A program made the position numbers and the translations under genes. A DNA stretch of 64,000 bases from Coffea arabica (taxonomy: Eukaryota; Streptophyta; Magnoliopsida; Gentianales; Rubiaceae), in assembly GCF_036785885.1 (NCBI RefSeq), contig NC_092329.1, positions 6,448,001-6,512,000 of the forward strand, read 5' to 3'. Each line of letters opens with the position of its first letter. Within the stretch, counting starts at the first letter, position 1. Below are positions 21,781 to 35,120 of the stretch, piece by piece. The notes under the pieces were generated by a model. It saw only the letters and a program-made list of their open reading frames with translations. It made no database searches and was not told the DNA's origin.

Positions 21781-24700
21781 TAAGGGATCAAAAACGGAGT
21801 TATGGACCTGATCGACTAGAAATTTGTGCCTCAATTGATTTTTTATTTTCTTGGGATCCTCTGTGAAAACTAAGTGGGCTGCATGGTGTTTAACCAATTC
21901 CACACATTCGAGTGGGAAACCAGGAATTAATGATTTTAGTTGTCCTTACCCTTTGTTTTTGCAATAAACACTTCTTGGTTCTTGAAATACATAATCGCCG
22001 CGTAAAGGTAATTTACTTTGTCAAGAAATTACTATAACAAAAATACAAAATGTTTGTATACTTGGGGGCTATATAGGTTTTGTTTTCCCTTTTTCTTTGT
22101 ACTTTTACTTTAGATTTTTAGCTAACATTCTTCTTCTGAGAGCAAAGAACAACATTCGTATAATGATGGTATCAACGAGATAATCTTGTTATGCTCTAGC
22201 CAATTTAATTCCTCGAGTTAGTGTATTAAGTTCGATTAAAAAAAAAAAATTTAACGTCCTTGGTTTGTTGAATTTCCCGCCTAACGAGCCAATTTCACGC
22301 ATAATTATGATTACTTTCTCATTTCAACAGACGATATTGGGGCAATTTCAGTATTAACCCAAAAAAAAAATTTTAAAATTACTGCCTTCAACTGTATCTT
22401 TCCTCCAAACTCCAAACTCCAGCCAAGGCAGTATAACAAAGAATGTTGCCATCCAAGAGGGTTGAACAATCATTTTGGCTATAGATTATGGAAATTACAC
22501 AAAACCAACAAGTCTTAAAGAATCTTTTCATAGCGTCAAAACTCAAAACAGTACAATAAGCAAGAGTAATTGAGCTCAAAAGCCTGGCATTCTCGTTTAC
22601 TTCAGATTTTACAAAACTGTGATTATTAAAAACAATCAAGATCAGCAAAAACCAATCTTTGTTTGATTCTAGGTATTAACTTTTTTGGCTATTAAAGAAT
22701 TCATAATCTGAACGCAAAAGCAAATGGTAATATAATATCACAAAAAATAATTATCTAAAATAAAAATCTATAATTAGATTGAAGTTTGCTAAAGGCATTT
22801 CAACATGGCAACATACAATCAGTTGGTTTGTGTGGGCTGACTATTTGTTCAGAGGTTTGCACACAGTACAAGTTTTGTACAGCTTCTGTTCGGCCAACAA
22901 GTAAAAGGCTGATCTGTCAGTCATATGATATTAGCCCATATGTCCATAAGACCATTCTTTAAGGTTTTTGGAAAAGTTTTTATTCACAAATTAGACAATT
23001 TTCATTTTTTTTCTTTCTAATGCAAAAATGAGGCCCTATGTTTTCGATTGGGTGAATCTGTAGTCATTTAAATTGAAGTACAATGTTAGACACCAGACTC
23101 CTTAAAATTTGTGAATTAGGACTACTAACTTTGTACTAACTTCCTTTTCAAAAAAAAAAAAAAAATTGTACTTATCCATACTTTTACATCACATATTTTA
23201 CTTTTCTTCATTTCGAGCTTTTCCTGGGAGTATAGCATGGGTTATTTCAGCGTCGTAGCGCCTGGTACTCGAACATTATCTCGAGACATTTTCTCTATCC
23301 CTTCTTACCCTGAAAAAGTAGGGTTACCTTACGTTCTTGAATCGATAATTATCTTTCGACTAACCTAACCTCCTTCATCCCTCAGGTTCAACAAACGGAA
23401 ATATTAACCTGTCGGTTTGGGATCATAATCATTATATAGGAGAGATGGGGCCGACTAAAAATTTTACAGTAAATTAGAGTAAAATTTTATAAAAACTCCT
23501 AAAAAACACACCATCTAAACAGATCCATTAGTAATTCCCCTGCGCAAAAGCACATTCGTTACTTTTCTGCTCTCCTTGTTGTATAATTGACACTTCAGAA
23601 AAAAGAATAGCCTATTCCTTTCGCCATTTTTTTCCGTGTAAATATGGTTTGTTTGCTTCATAAAAGTGGTGCAACTATTTAGGTGTTAATAGTAGAGAAT
23701 TGGGTAAATGATAATTGAAATGCGTAGCAGCACTTATAATTATGATCTAATTCTGAATCAACAGTCATAGAAGATTGATTTTCGTGCGTTAAATCTTACA
23801 CTCAAAATTCTACCTTTTAGCCATGAATTGTTGTATCAACACTACATAAGATTCCAAGTTAATTTTTAAAGCCAATCTCCAGATCAAGTAGCATAATAAA
23901 TCCTATCCCCAATCAATCAATTAACAGACGAAAATATAAAGTTTGGAATTAGCCCTTGATTTTGTACTATTTTTCAATTTAGGTTGCGTCATGAAACCTT
24001 TATGTAGATAACGGATTCTTGATTACGACGAGGAAAAGGTACCCTTTATGAGGATACTTCACTTTAATTTTTTTTTTTTGTTCTTATTTCTTCTTTTCCT
24101 CTAAAGCTCTTTTCTAGAATAATATCTTCACCTATAAGTTACATAAGCTTACAAATTACTCAAGCACAAAGATTGTGATAACAATTCTGTAACAAAAAAA
24201 CAAAGAAAGAAAGAAAGAAAAAATTATGGCTACAATTCCTAAGATGAACATATCCATAGTTCTCATTTACTTGCTATATCTTAAATAATTGAAGAAGCAT
24301 AAGCATTAGAGGCCAATTGTATCTCACTTGTTCCACCATGGCCAATGAGTTGTCCTAGAGTTAACCCTTTTTTCTTTTTGGTGTGTGTGTGTGTGTGTGT
24401 GAAAAAGAAAATCAATGAAAAGAAGCAAAGCATGAAAGTTCTTGTTGATGACTTCATGGGGGGTTGCATAATTCAGAATCTATTCACATTCTGCTGGTGA
24501 TGGCTATGCCTTGTGAAGCATAGTATCCTCAGCTTTGGAGAATTGGGACCCTATACAATGGTAGTGCAATTCCCACTTTAGAATCAATCCAACCCAATGA
24601 ATTAGGCAAAGCAAGTCGAGTGGCTCAGGTTGATTTGTGCTCTCCAACCGCCAAAATCACCGTAGAAGTGGTTAGGATTGCCGGTGAAATTGAGGACAAG

Positions 24701-27338
24701 CCCAGAATAAAGTGATGGTGTGATCAATGCACAGTTTGACCAAAATTTGCGGACGCACGTAATATTTGTTAATCCTTGAACGTCAACTTATTCGGAAGAA
24801 TTATGTATTTCCTCCACTCGCACCCTTTTCACCCTCAACTGTCAAACACAGAATTTAAACACTGACGGGCAAATGCTTCAATTAATATGTTGGTCACTTC
24901 AAGTTTAATTTGGTTAGCTATGCCAGACAATAGTCCACAGAACCCTTTTTTTTTCAGATCAAAATAATATCGTAATATAAAGTACTCGATCGGCTGCTGC
25001 AACAATGAAAAATTCAAATAAAATGTCTGTTTAATTTGGCTAGTTTCAAACTGGATTTTCAGAGCAATCGACTTCATACAAGTGTTGGAGCAACATAGGC
25101 TAGAAAAAAAGCGTAGAATAGAAACATGAAATATGATAAAATTGTTGTCCTAATCAAGTCAGATTAGAATCAATAATGAAGCATTTGTCGGTCCTTTTAT
25201 TTCCACTTATCATGATCAGTTCGCCTTCTCCCAGAATATTGGTCTGCTGTATTTACTATTTAGCTCCAGGCCGGTCTTCTTCAGTAGTTGCCTTGGAGGC
25301 TTGGAACTATTTGTTGAATCTTGACCCATCTATAAATACCAAGCTTTTTGCATTATAATTTGCTGGTGACATGCTACTCGAGATTTCTATATTTGCCACT
25401 TGACCAATCAATCTCAATTTTCTTGATTTTTCTTTGTTCGTTAAAGGAATGCAAACACCAGCATTTGACACCTCTCCCTGCACTGGGACCTAATCACCTA
25501 CTAGTTTTTTTTATTACTGAAGTTCCCATCATCAAAAGATAAATCACCTACTAGTTTTTTCTTCTTCCTTTTCTCTTTCTCGTGACAGCAAGGATTGTAA
25601 GTTCTTGTTCATGTAAATTAACTGTTTTTTTTTTTAAAAAAAAAGAGGGTCTGTTTGATGATTCGAACCATGATCCGTCGATTGTTGGTGAAGCGTCTTA
25701 CAAATTATTGGACTGCGTTTCTTTGTCATGTAAATTAACTTGTACATGCATGACCGTATAATTTTAGAATATAATTTACATAATACAGGAAGAACTTATT
25801 AAACTCCCAAAAATTCATTCAGCCAAACCCTCCATTCTAATTTCTTTTATAGTTAGACCAAAATTTCCTTACAAATCTATCTGTAATATCAAATCAGTGT
25901 AAAACAATAATATGATTAGGCTGTAAATGCAGCAGTATAAAGTATGTACCTAAGTAATTTAGACATAAAAGAAACACTGCTGTTTGGCCTACTAAAGTAC
26001 CTTTCTCTCATTTTTCTCAAATAAAAATGTCGCTTTCCCATGTTTGTTCTAAAAAGAAGATTGAATTGAATATTTATCCCATTATCCTGCTTTTTGAGGT
26101 TTTCATCTTTAAGTATACAATTAAAAGCTGCTTCAACTTGCGTTGCGTGAATGATGGGGCTTTGGGAAGGGAAGGCCAGTAGATGAAGGATAAAAAGGAC
26201 AGAGGATGAGTAATCCCCAATCCTAAAGGTGTTTTAAAGCCAAAAAGTGTAAATAGTGGACGAGGGTTTCCTTCATCCATTGGAGTTCTTTAAGTCAATA
26301 GCTTTACGCAAGCAAATACATGCAGACACAACAAGGATTCAATATTTTAGGTTCTGGTATCAATTAAGGTGTTCTTTTTTTTTTTTCAAATTTTCTTTAT
26401 AAGTGAAAAATTTCGAATTCAAGACTCCAATTAATGTTGTCGCAACATAAACGTTCAATTATTACTTTTTCTGTAACATGTGTCCGGTGAAATAGACACT
26501 TAGTAAGTTTCGAGCGTCAACTTTCTGCAAAAGTATAATTAAATTGAGCTGGTGCTTAATACTAAAAGGTCAATAAATGTGAGTATGGACATGATATTCC
26601 ACACTTACCAAGAAAAAAAAAAGCTTAATTATTTTACTTTTCCCTTTTAAAAGTCACCTAATAGGTATCACTTATTTTACAAATTTAGTGTGCACAAACC
26701 ATGACAACAGATAAGTAACGTTGTCAAATAAATTAACATTGTGCTCACCAATTAACTCCATATTACTTAGCATTAATAACTTATCAGTGTCGTGGGACTT
26801 CAACCCTATCATCTGGAGGGTTCAACAATAATTGGTCTTGGCGTTAGAGGAAGGGCCATTAGCACCAAGATATTTAAGTTAAATACTAGTAATTAGTTTC
26901 CCCTAAATAACATGAACTAGCTAATATTTTCAGTGGAGATCATGTTACAAAAGCATCCTTGATAATTGGCATACATGATTTTGAATGTGACAACTTGGCA
27001 TATTTTTGCTGCCCTTTTTTCTCCCTTATCTTTGTTTTCTTGCCCTTTTTCCTTCCATGTATCATGCTAATCTGATTCAAAACCTTTTTCTATCTTTTTT
27101 GCATCAAAGCTCCTTGTGACAAAGCAACACCATTAAAGTAGTCACTCACTGGGGTAGGGTAGCATTCTACTGATCATCTTTAGCCCTCTCATGACGTCCG
27201 GAGTATACATCAACTATTGCATGTAGAACACGTTGACAAACCTTTGCTTTTGCAAATAACTATCTTTTATGGGTGATATACACTTTGCCTGTTATATGGT
27301 TTACTGATTTTTTATATAATCTTCTGCGATTTCAAAAG

Positions 27339-27370
<32 letters not shown>

Positions 27371-29390
27371 CTTTTTCATAATTTGGATTAACGTATTAAA
27401 ATGTTGAAAACGATCCTCTGTAACGAAATTCATGAATACATCGAGATTATCCTTGTTTAAAAAATAAAATCATTAAAGTGACCAGAATAGATAAACGATA
27501 GTATACCAAAAAACATTGGAACTGATTATATTTTCATTATTTTCTCATTTTTGGTGGTTAGATGATGCTTGCTTTGTGCATTTCTCTTTTTCTAAAGGCC
27601 TGGCTGATAGGAGGGGGCCCTATGTCCCTGACCTTCTAGTACAGCAGGAGTCATCACAAATGTAATCAGCAACGTCCAAATTGTCTTCAACTGCGAAATT
27701 CGATTGTGTTTCTAGAGTCTTTAAATTGTAGTGACTTATGATAAGAATCCAGAGAGATGTACTTTTGGACTGCCTATGCAACTAGGCTAGCTAGCTTCCA
27801 GCCAAAGAAAAAGTGCAGAAAAAGAAAATTTTGTACCTGGGATTCAGTAATTATTGGTACCTCTCCCACGATTCCCCCGGCAGGACGCAATGTATCTAAA
27901 ACTTAGTAAAAGCCTAAAGTATTGGCAGCTTGCCACCATAATGCCTTACGAGATAGACAGGACAAGCCTTACCATTTCTTCCAATTCGGCTGGAAGATTA
28001 GCTGTTGCATTGCACCTGTAAAGATTGGAAGTTTCCCCAAAAGGAAAATGAAAAGGACATTCTATCACAGCCAAATCACACGTGACAAGATGCTGCTAGC
28101 CTCGTACTCTCAAGTCTGATCCCTATCCATTAGAATTAAATAGTAAGACCCGTTCGAGAGCAATGGGATTCATCAAGTTTCACTTCAATTAATAATCTTG
28201 CATTCAAGAAATTACATTTTGAAGATCTTTTTCTGGTGGAAAATGTAACAATATATTAATTACTAAAAGGGCATGATATCTAATCAGCATTTCATCAAGG
28301 ATGTGGAAGGCGGATGTGGGAATCAATAACTAAACCAGCAATAAAATGGGCTACAAGTGATAAAATCTTTGCTCAGACTGAACTCTTGGATTCTGGGACA
28401 GCCATTTCTGCATATATAAGAATGTAAGATAAATATTTTCTTTTTCATTTTGGTTTTGGGAATAATCTACAGTTTTCTGGATTTTATCCACGCCAAACGT
28501 CAGGAAGTCGGTGTTTTTATTTTGCTGGTGGATTGCATAACAACATGCGCTAACCTGACTATGCAGTATCCAACCACGGTTTCCAATAATAGCAAACCAC
28601 TATTTGATAATCCAGTTTGTAATCAGCAACAGAGACAGAGAAAGCCCACAAGAATATCACAGCTATGATTAAGCTAATGATTATAATTTCATTTGTGCCG
28701 TATGGAATTTATGCTTCATTCCTATTTGTCCACTAGACTGCAAAATATATGAGATATAAGCTGAAGCGATTCTGCTTGCTGTCAAAAATTCTTTTAGCCT
28801 AAGGATTAAGTGTAAAATTATGATTGTAAATATCCTGAGATGTGTAGCATACGAAGTAGGAGCTCCACACCCAGACTAGTGCCATAGTTACTGTTTCCAA
28901 TTGAACAGCTTCAATTGTCTCAATTAAAGCAACTTAGTGAAAATGTGTCATGGCCCAATTTAATATAAATTGTAGCCTATATAATGGTCGTGATGGTGGA
29001 GGTTTTTAGGTGGTGTAGGTTAGATTGTGTTTTCGAAATCATAATAAAATATTTACATCGATAACATGGCTTTTGATCCATTTTTATTAATTGAGCCAAA
29101 TTAGAATAGTGAAAGTGGTACACTTTGAGGGTATGTTTGTTAAGGTTGGATAGGAAGAGTTGTTGTGCATTTTCAAAGCCTGTGATTATAATTCAGTTTG
29201 TCAGTTTAGATAGTATTTTAGACGTCTCTTCTCTTGCTTTAGCGAGTCAAACTGAATTAAGTTTCCCCTTACGATGCAGCTCATAATTGCAACACAGCCA
29301 TAAATGGTGTTGTATCTTCTGCACCCCATTATAAGTACCCATTATCAAGATTCTTTAAGGGTTCAAACTTTCAATTCAGTTCTGGGGGTT
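21781..29390. other. Long gene-poor intergenic stretch
   Basis: No convincing multi-exon gene found over 7.6 kb. It includes an AT dinucleotide run (27341-27369), a GT run (24385-24401), poly-A/T runs and short open frames without family features. A minus-strand segment at about 24720-24609 is open and reads SGLVLNFTGNPNHFYGDFGG, followed by WRAQINLSHSTCFA and a stop. It looks coding-like but I cannot place it. A tRNA-T-arm-like GATTCGAACC at about 25660 sits in a segment typical of old SINE or MITE debris. The last 200 bp or so may belong to the promoter of the TGA gene. Confidence 0.4.
24281..24469 (-). CDS. Possible small secreted peptide (62 residues), weakly supported
   Basis: ATG at 24469, or an inner ATG at 24457 that gives MKSSTRTFMLCFFSLIFFF, a good signal-peptide-like start. 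A (CA)n microsatellite then encodes alternating His/Thr, followed by a lysine patch and the tail LTLGQLIGHGGTSEIQLASN. The segment after the lysines has ordinary composition and could be a processed peptide. I recognise no known peptide hormone motif. The microsatellite within the frame argues against strong constraint. This may be chance. Confidence 0.2.
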   Translation of the reverse strand: MQPPMKSSTRTFMLCFFSLIFFFTHTHTHTKKKKGLTLGQLIGHGGTSEIQLASNAYASSII

Positions 29391-30253
29391 CATCATAACA
29401 GACGGTGTAGCCGCTCTCTTTGCAAATTGTCACCTTTCATCGCTACAAAATTTTCAGAGCGGTGAAGTACTGAAAAGGTACAGTCGGTCTCTTCAGGCAT
29501 ATTCAGTATCTTTTTGCTTCGACTATTTTAGCTCTTTTCATCTGCTTCAACTTCTCCTTCACTTTTGGTATCATTCAGTTCCTGTATCATAAGCGTTGTG
29601 CATATTTTCTCATGTGTGTGTAAACCTTTTGAACACAGAAACGTAGCAGAAACAGCTTTTATCATTAAAACTTTATAATGCTATATTAGAACTTGAGCTT
29701 ATTGGGATAGACTAATTATAAATTTAAGTTTTTTTTTTAACTTTAAGATTGTCTTTATTGTAGGTCTGTGTTTCTAGTGTCTTATCTCGAATCTTGACTA
29801 AAATTGCTGGTACATAGAGATTTGAGCATAGGAATTAGAATTGTTGTGACAGATTGAGGGTGGATCAAGCGCATTTAAAGCCTTTTCTGCATGAATTGAT
29901 GATTGTGAGTTTCTTGTTTGGAACATGGCACCTTCATAAATAGTAACTTGACAGTTCCTCGAGCACTTGGACATGACTTGATCGAACTGTTTACTCATGA
30001 GAATTACTTTACCTTCTCTGTTCTTGTTGCAAACATATTGCTCCTCCTTTAGTATTTGTTATTAGGCCAATTGAATAGCAAAAAGTACTATTTTCCAATG
30101 TGTATACTTGGTAGAACTTAAATATTCCTGGTGTTGCAATATGTTAATCGACGTATATCTGAAATTCCTTTAGGTATGGTAAGATGAAGTACTTTTTCCT
30201 GCAGCTAATCCAAATTTATCTGATGTAACATAAAGGATTCTGTAGTTAATTAG
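29391..30253 (+). promoter_or_regulatory. Probable 5' leader and leader intron of the TGA gene
   Basis: A CT-rich leader-like stretch at about 29395-29480 ends at a plausible donor (TGAAAAG/GTACAG). The gene start codon is at 30254, so a 5'-UTR intron of roughly 750 bp is likely. The small minus-strand open frame at 29798-29998 lies in this intron and shows no family features. Confidence 0.35.
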
Positions 30254-33200
30254 ATGATGAATATGGCTTCTTCAACTCAATTTGCTCCCTCGAGAAGGAT
30301 GGGTATATATGATGCCGTGCAGCAGATGAGCATGTGGGAAGACACATTAAGGGCTCACATGACACCAGACACAGGTGTCTCCATATTCACAAAAGCGGAT
30401 CCAAGTCTAAGTAGCAAGGTGAAGCTTTATTACTTCTTAATGAAATTGCCAAATTTAGACTATTACTATATGGCTGACTTCTATTGGAATTCCGTAGTCT
30501 GAATGTACATCCAAGGAACCATTGATACCTCCCATAGAGAGTCAAGCAACAAGAAGTATTTCCGATAAGGTGATTTCAAAGATTACCTCCCCCCCCCCCT
30601 CTTTCTTTCTAGTGCCATTATTCAGGGATGTCTATGCAGACCAATAAACTGCAATATGTATTGGTTTAATCCACATTAGTTTATGAATAATCATGACAAT
30701 GCAGCAGTATAGCTAAACAACTTGGAATAGTAGAAAGCAAATCACGTATGAAGTCACTAAATAAGGATCAATATCTGCTGACAGGTACTAAGACGTCTCG
30801 CACAGAATCGTGAAGCTGCCCGTAAAAGCCGTTTAAGGAAAAAGGTATGCAACTGCATGCTCATATGATATCTACTCGAGCAATATTTGGAGAACTTCAT
30901 TTGAAACATGGTTGAACTCTTTTCACAGGCTTATGTTCAGCAACTGGAAACCAGCCGTTTGAAATTGGCCCAATTGGAATTGGAAATTGACAGAGCTAGA
31001 CAGCAGGTATATATCTTATGATCATTTTAACAAATGACCAGTAGTCATTCTACTTACTCCCTATTCCCTAACATTTCAAGGGATGACATATAGGGTGCCT
31101 GTATTGGAGGTGCAGTTGCTAATGTGGGATTTACTGGAAGTATAAATCCAGGTACTTGAATTTAATTTTGTGTCATTGGTCCTATCACTCAGGCATATCA
31201 ATCTTCTAATTTCATAAACTTCATTTGGTTATCTACTTCAATCCATATGCAAGCCATAATCTTGGAATTTTTACTCAGAATATGATTTTTATGTACTTAC
31301 ATAATGATAATCAAGGCAACCAGTAACATGAGAATCTATGGAGCGGCTCATTCACTTGCTTGTGGCTTAGCATTGCTTTTTGTTGGTTGTTGATTCTGCA
31401 TAAAGCTCTCAGGTATAGAAAATCAACAGGGAAAGAGAAGATAACAGAGTTCCCTCAGATAATCCACTGAAATTGCAAAGGATATTATCGTGATTGAGAA
31501 TCTTTCGCAGAGTCTCTGATCAACTTATCTGAGTTAGTAGCCATGTGAGCTAATAGTCTAAATCAATTAACCATTCACAGTCTACAATTTTTTTCCCCGA
31601 GGAAAAGTTGGACAGCAGAAAGTTTTATGAAGTTTGACATCATTTTAGGCATGACATGAGATCTTTTTTCAGCTGTTTAGTATTAGCAAGTGATGAAGCA
31701 TATTAATTTCTCTATGCATACCAATTATGACTAGAGAAACATATGAGTCGTGATTTAAACTTCCCATGATTTGTCACTTCTTGAGGAAATGGATTTCTTA
31801 TTTTGTCTATGTTCTGTTAGTCCTACTTTTTGCTAATAGAGATTTCTGAGATATTGCCAAAGCACAGTATTTAGCTTGCTGTCCAGATGCATTCAATCCA
31901 ACTTGGGTTGATTTGGAGATTCTTACTTTATTTTTCTAGGAATTGCTGCTTTTGAGATGGAGTATGGTCATTGGGTAGATGAGCAACAGAGAAAAACTTC
32001 AGAACTCAGGAATCTTTTGCAGTCTCCAATAAGTGACTTGGAGCTAGAAATGGTTGTAGACAATTTATTAAACCACTATCATGATCTCTTCCGGATGAAA
32101 GCAGATGCAGCCAAAGCTGATGTCTTTTACTTGGTTTCTGGTGTCTGGAGAACTTCAGTGGAGCGCTTTTTCCAGTGGATTGGAGGGTTTCGTCCATCAG
32201 AGCTTGTAAATGTAACTCACGGTTCATTCCATCTACATAATTTTTCATCTCTTTTTAACATCATCTGAGTAGTTGGTCTTTCTACCACACATAGAGCTTA
32301 TGTATATAATTTCTTAGACTTCAGACAACATAAGGAAGCATAAGTCAATATCTTATCAGATGTCTTCTAAATTGGAGGAGCTCCAATTTAGGGATATATC
32401 ATATATCTAACAAGTGATAATGTATTGTTCATAACACATAAGCCTCATTCTACTTCCACACATACAGGGAAGATTTTAATTTTATGAAATTACTTCCAAG
32501 TTATGAGTCCTTGCGAAACAGCTTGATAGAATTCATGTTTGTAACAGATTTTAATGCCAGCACTGGAACCCTTGACTGATCAACAGCTTGTTGATGTTTG
32601 TAATCTGCGTCACTCATGTCAGCAAGCTGAGGATGCTCTCTCACAAGGAATTGACAAGCTACAGCAGAATCTGGCTCAAAGCATTGCAGCTGATCCAATG
32701 GTAGTGGGGAATTATGGTTCCCAGATGGCTTCTTCTATAGAGGACTTGGAAGCACTGGAGACCTTTGTTAACCAGGTAATATTATCTTAGTTTACGCCAC
32801 AAAAGAATCTATGAATATTCCCAGTCTGTTTATCTTCCAATTCGGTCTAGTTTGTGGAAGATCAGTTCAGTAACAAAAATAAGACCTGCCACCATTGTTT
32901 CATATGTCTGACATGCAATGAACATCCAGAAGAAACTGCTTGTGTCGATTTCGTTTGGGTAACCAAGCATAGGGAGAGAACTTGGGAGCATGCCTTAATA
33001 AGGAGTTAGGTTATTTATCCAAAGCATTAGTTCTGGGCCTTTAAGCATCTCCTGACGTCTCACTAAAACAGGTGGATGTGTAAGTGTGGAATATGCAAAA
33101 CTGAATATGTACATCTATTAGGCATGGCTGAGATCAGGATAAACTCATATTTTTTCACTTCCACAATCTCATGTATCAGAATAGGTCCAAGGTCCCTTGG

Positions 33201-34086
33201 CAGTATAGAGCCTATCACAGAAGTTTCTTAGTTTGAACAGATGTGGTTCTTTATTAAAAAAAAAAAAAATAAAATAGTATACGCTTGTTCAAGCACCACT
33301 TCTTCTTGTAGTAACAAATGCTTAGAGGAACTTTTTGGTCAAGAAGAGGACTAATTTTTTCTCGTAGCAGAATACTTGTTCCTAGACTTTTGTCCAGAAT
33401 TTGGAGATAGGAGCAAATCCCTTGCAATGCATATACTAGAAAAGATGAAAAAAAAAATTACTAAACTGCATTGAACTGACACCATATACTGTAGGTTGAA
33501 TTAGTCATTTGGCTGTATCCTTAAAAGCTTTGTCCATTGCCAGATTTATTGACTTCTCGACTGGAAGTCCAAGTCCTCTATAAATGCATATTTTTTGATA
33601 AACAACAATCACACTTAGTGAAAGGTATGCCCAGCATGTATAAAATAGCTAGGGCCAAAGAAGTAAATGTCTGCACTTGATCAAGCTAGTTTGTGGTTTT
33701 AGCTACAAATCACAGGTTTTTCCTGCTAGGTGAACTTCTTTTCTTTTAATGATTCTCTTTGGTGCCACAGACTCAACATCAGATTGCTAGTCTAGAATTG
33801 ATCCACTGGAGTGGATTCTTCTGTCAACGAAAATAATATCATTATGTGGAAAATAGGTTAAGAGAATATACCAGTTTACTCCTCAGCAGTTTCGACCATA
33901 GTTGCTTATGACTTGCTTGTCATTAAACAGGCAGATCACCTTCGGCAGCAAACTCTGCTGCGAATGTCTAGCCTCTTAACAACTCGCCAGGCAGCAAGGG
34001 GATTGCTTGCTTTTGGGGAGTATTTCCAACGTCTCCGTGCTCTTAGCTCACTTTGGGCTGCTCGACCTTGCGATGCAGCAGCCTAG
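30254..34086 (+). CDS. TGA-type bZIP transcription factor with DOG1 domain (TGA7-like, clade III)
   Basis: Eight exons: 30254-30418, 30498-30569, 30785-30844, 30929-31006, 31094-31151, 31940-32211, 32548-32775 and 33931-34086, giving 362 residues. Phases are consistent throughout. The basic region RRLAQNREAARKSRLRKK is residues 82-99, the zipper AYVQQLETSRLKLAQLELEI follows in exon 4, and a DOG1/TGA domain begins about residue 145 with GIAAFEMEYGHW. Other landmarks are KADVFYLVSGVWRTS, ERFFQWIGGFRPSEL, QQAEDALSQGIDKLQQ, NQADHLRQQTL and LTTRQAARGLLAFGEYFQRL. TGA factors bind TGACG (as-1) elements and work with NPR1 in salicylate defence and with glutaredoxins. The phrases SQGIDKLQQ and ALSSLWAARP fit TGA7/TGA3 best. 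Two cysteines (C253, C259) match the spacing of the redox pair known in TGA1/TGA4. The start could be the second ATG (30257). Confidence 0.93.
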
Positions 34087-35120
34087 CCATCTACAACAGG
34101 AACCATATTCGAGCAGAATATGTAACCAGAATTTTGCTTAGCAACACTACCATGTAAACCTATTTGTATTATAGCCACCTTGTCGTACTTATATGTTCAG
34201 AATGTGTATACATGTATTAAGATGATACAATCATATTTCTATAGTTCCTCAGTTTGATCTTTAGAATGCTCAATTCCTGTCTCGACTATCCTAAATGCAA
34301 AATGCAGAGTTTTCTTCAGAACCCTTTATCAGGGAAACTAACAATTGAATGCATCTACATTTATAAGATCAGCATACATAGAAGAAAGATACCAACATGG
34401 AACCAACTCTGCTGGGGAAAGATCAGTTCAATTGTAGCCACCAAAATGGATCGTTCTTGTTTTCATTAACTCTGTGTTATCAACAAACAATTAAGAACAT
34501 CAACAGGGATGATGATGCTGAATGCCATTTTATGGTACTTTAACAGCCCAGCTCTCTAGCATGACTATTATGGCCAATAGATCAGAAAGGTTGAAAACGT
34601 CTAATAGAAAACAATCTTCTCTTCATTTTTTGAATTTTTTGAGTCCAAGAAGTTTTACTAGATCGAGATGTTTTCAACTCAACTTCTACGTTTCAGGAAA
34701 TTGTCTCAAAACCTTTTTAAAGAAAAAGAAAAAAAAAAAAAAAAAAGAAGAAGAGTTCACTGTTTCTATTTTGGTAATGATGGTATTGAATGGTGGGTAT
34801 ACTTGTAATATGACTATATTTTCCCAACTGTCAACTAATTTTGGAGCCAAACTATCCACAAAATAAAACGTAAATATTTTCCCACCAAAAAAAATAGAAA
34901 AGAGACAAACAAAAAGTCCACACAGATTCACAAAGATTCCAATAATTCTTCAGCTCTTCACTTCCTTCACGCCTTCAACCATCTGAAACTATTTAATCAA
35001 ATAAAAAAAGAAGAAAAAAAAAGGAAAAAGCAGAGTTCAGAAGCCCTAATTTGCCAATTGAGCCTTGTTTGAAGCAATTCAAGTGATCTGCATCAGTTTT
35101 CTGTTAGAGAAACGGGAAAA
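34087..35120. other. Intergenic: 3' UTR of the TGA gene and promoter of the J-domain gene
   Basis: The first few hundred bases are likely TGA 3' UTR. A long poly-A run at 34722-34746 and A-rich sequence around 35000 precede the next gene. No gene-like frame in between is convincing. Confidence 0.5.

Noticed and set aside
22388-22648. An 86-residue minus-strand frame
   Set aside because: No motif, no splice support and a composition typical of random AT-rich frames.
34522-34931. Two opposed frames around a poly-A run
   Set aside because: Both depend on a homopolymer (poly-Lys or poly-Phe) and have no other features.
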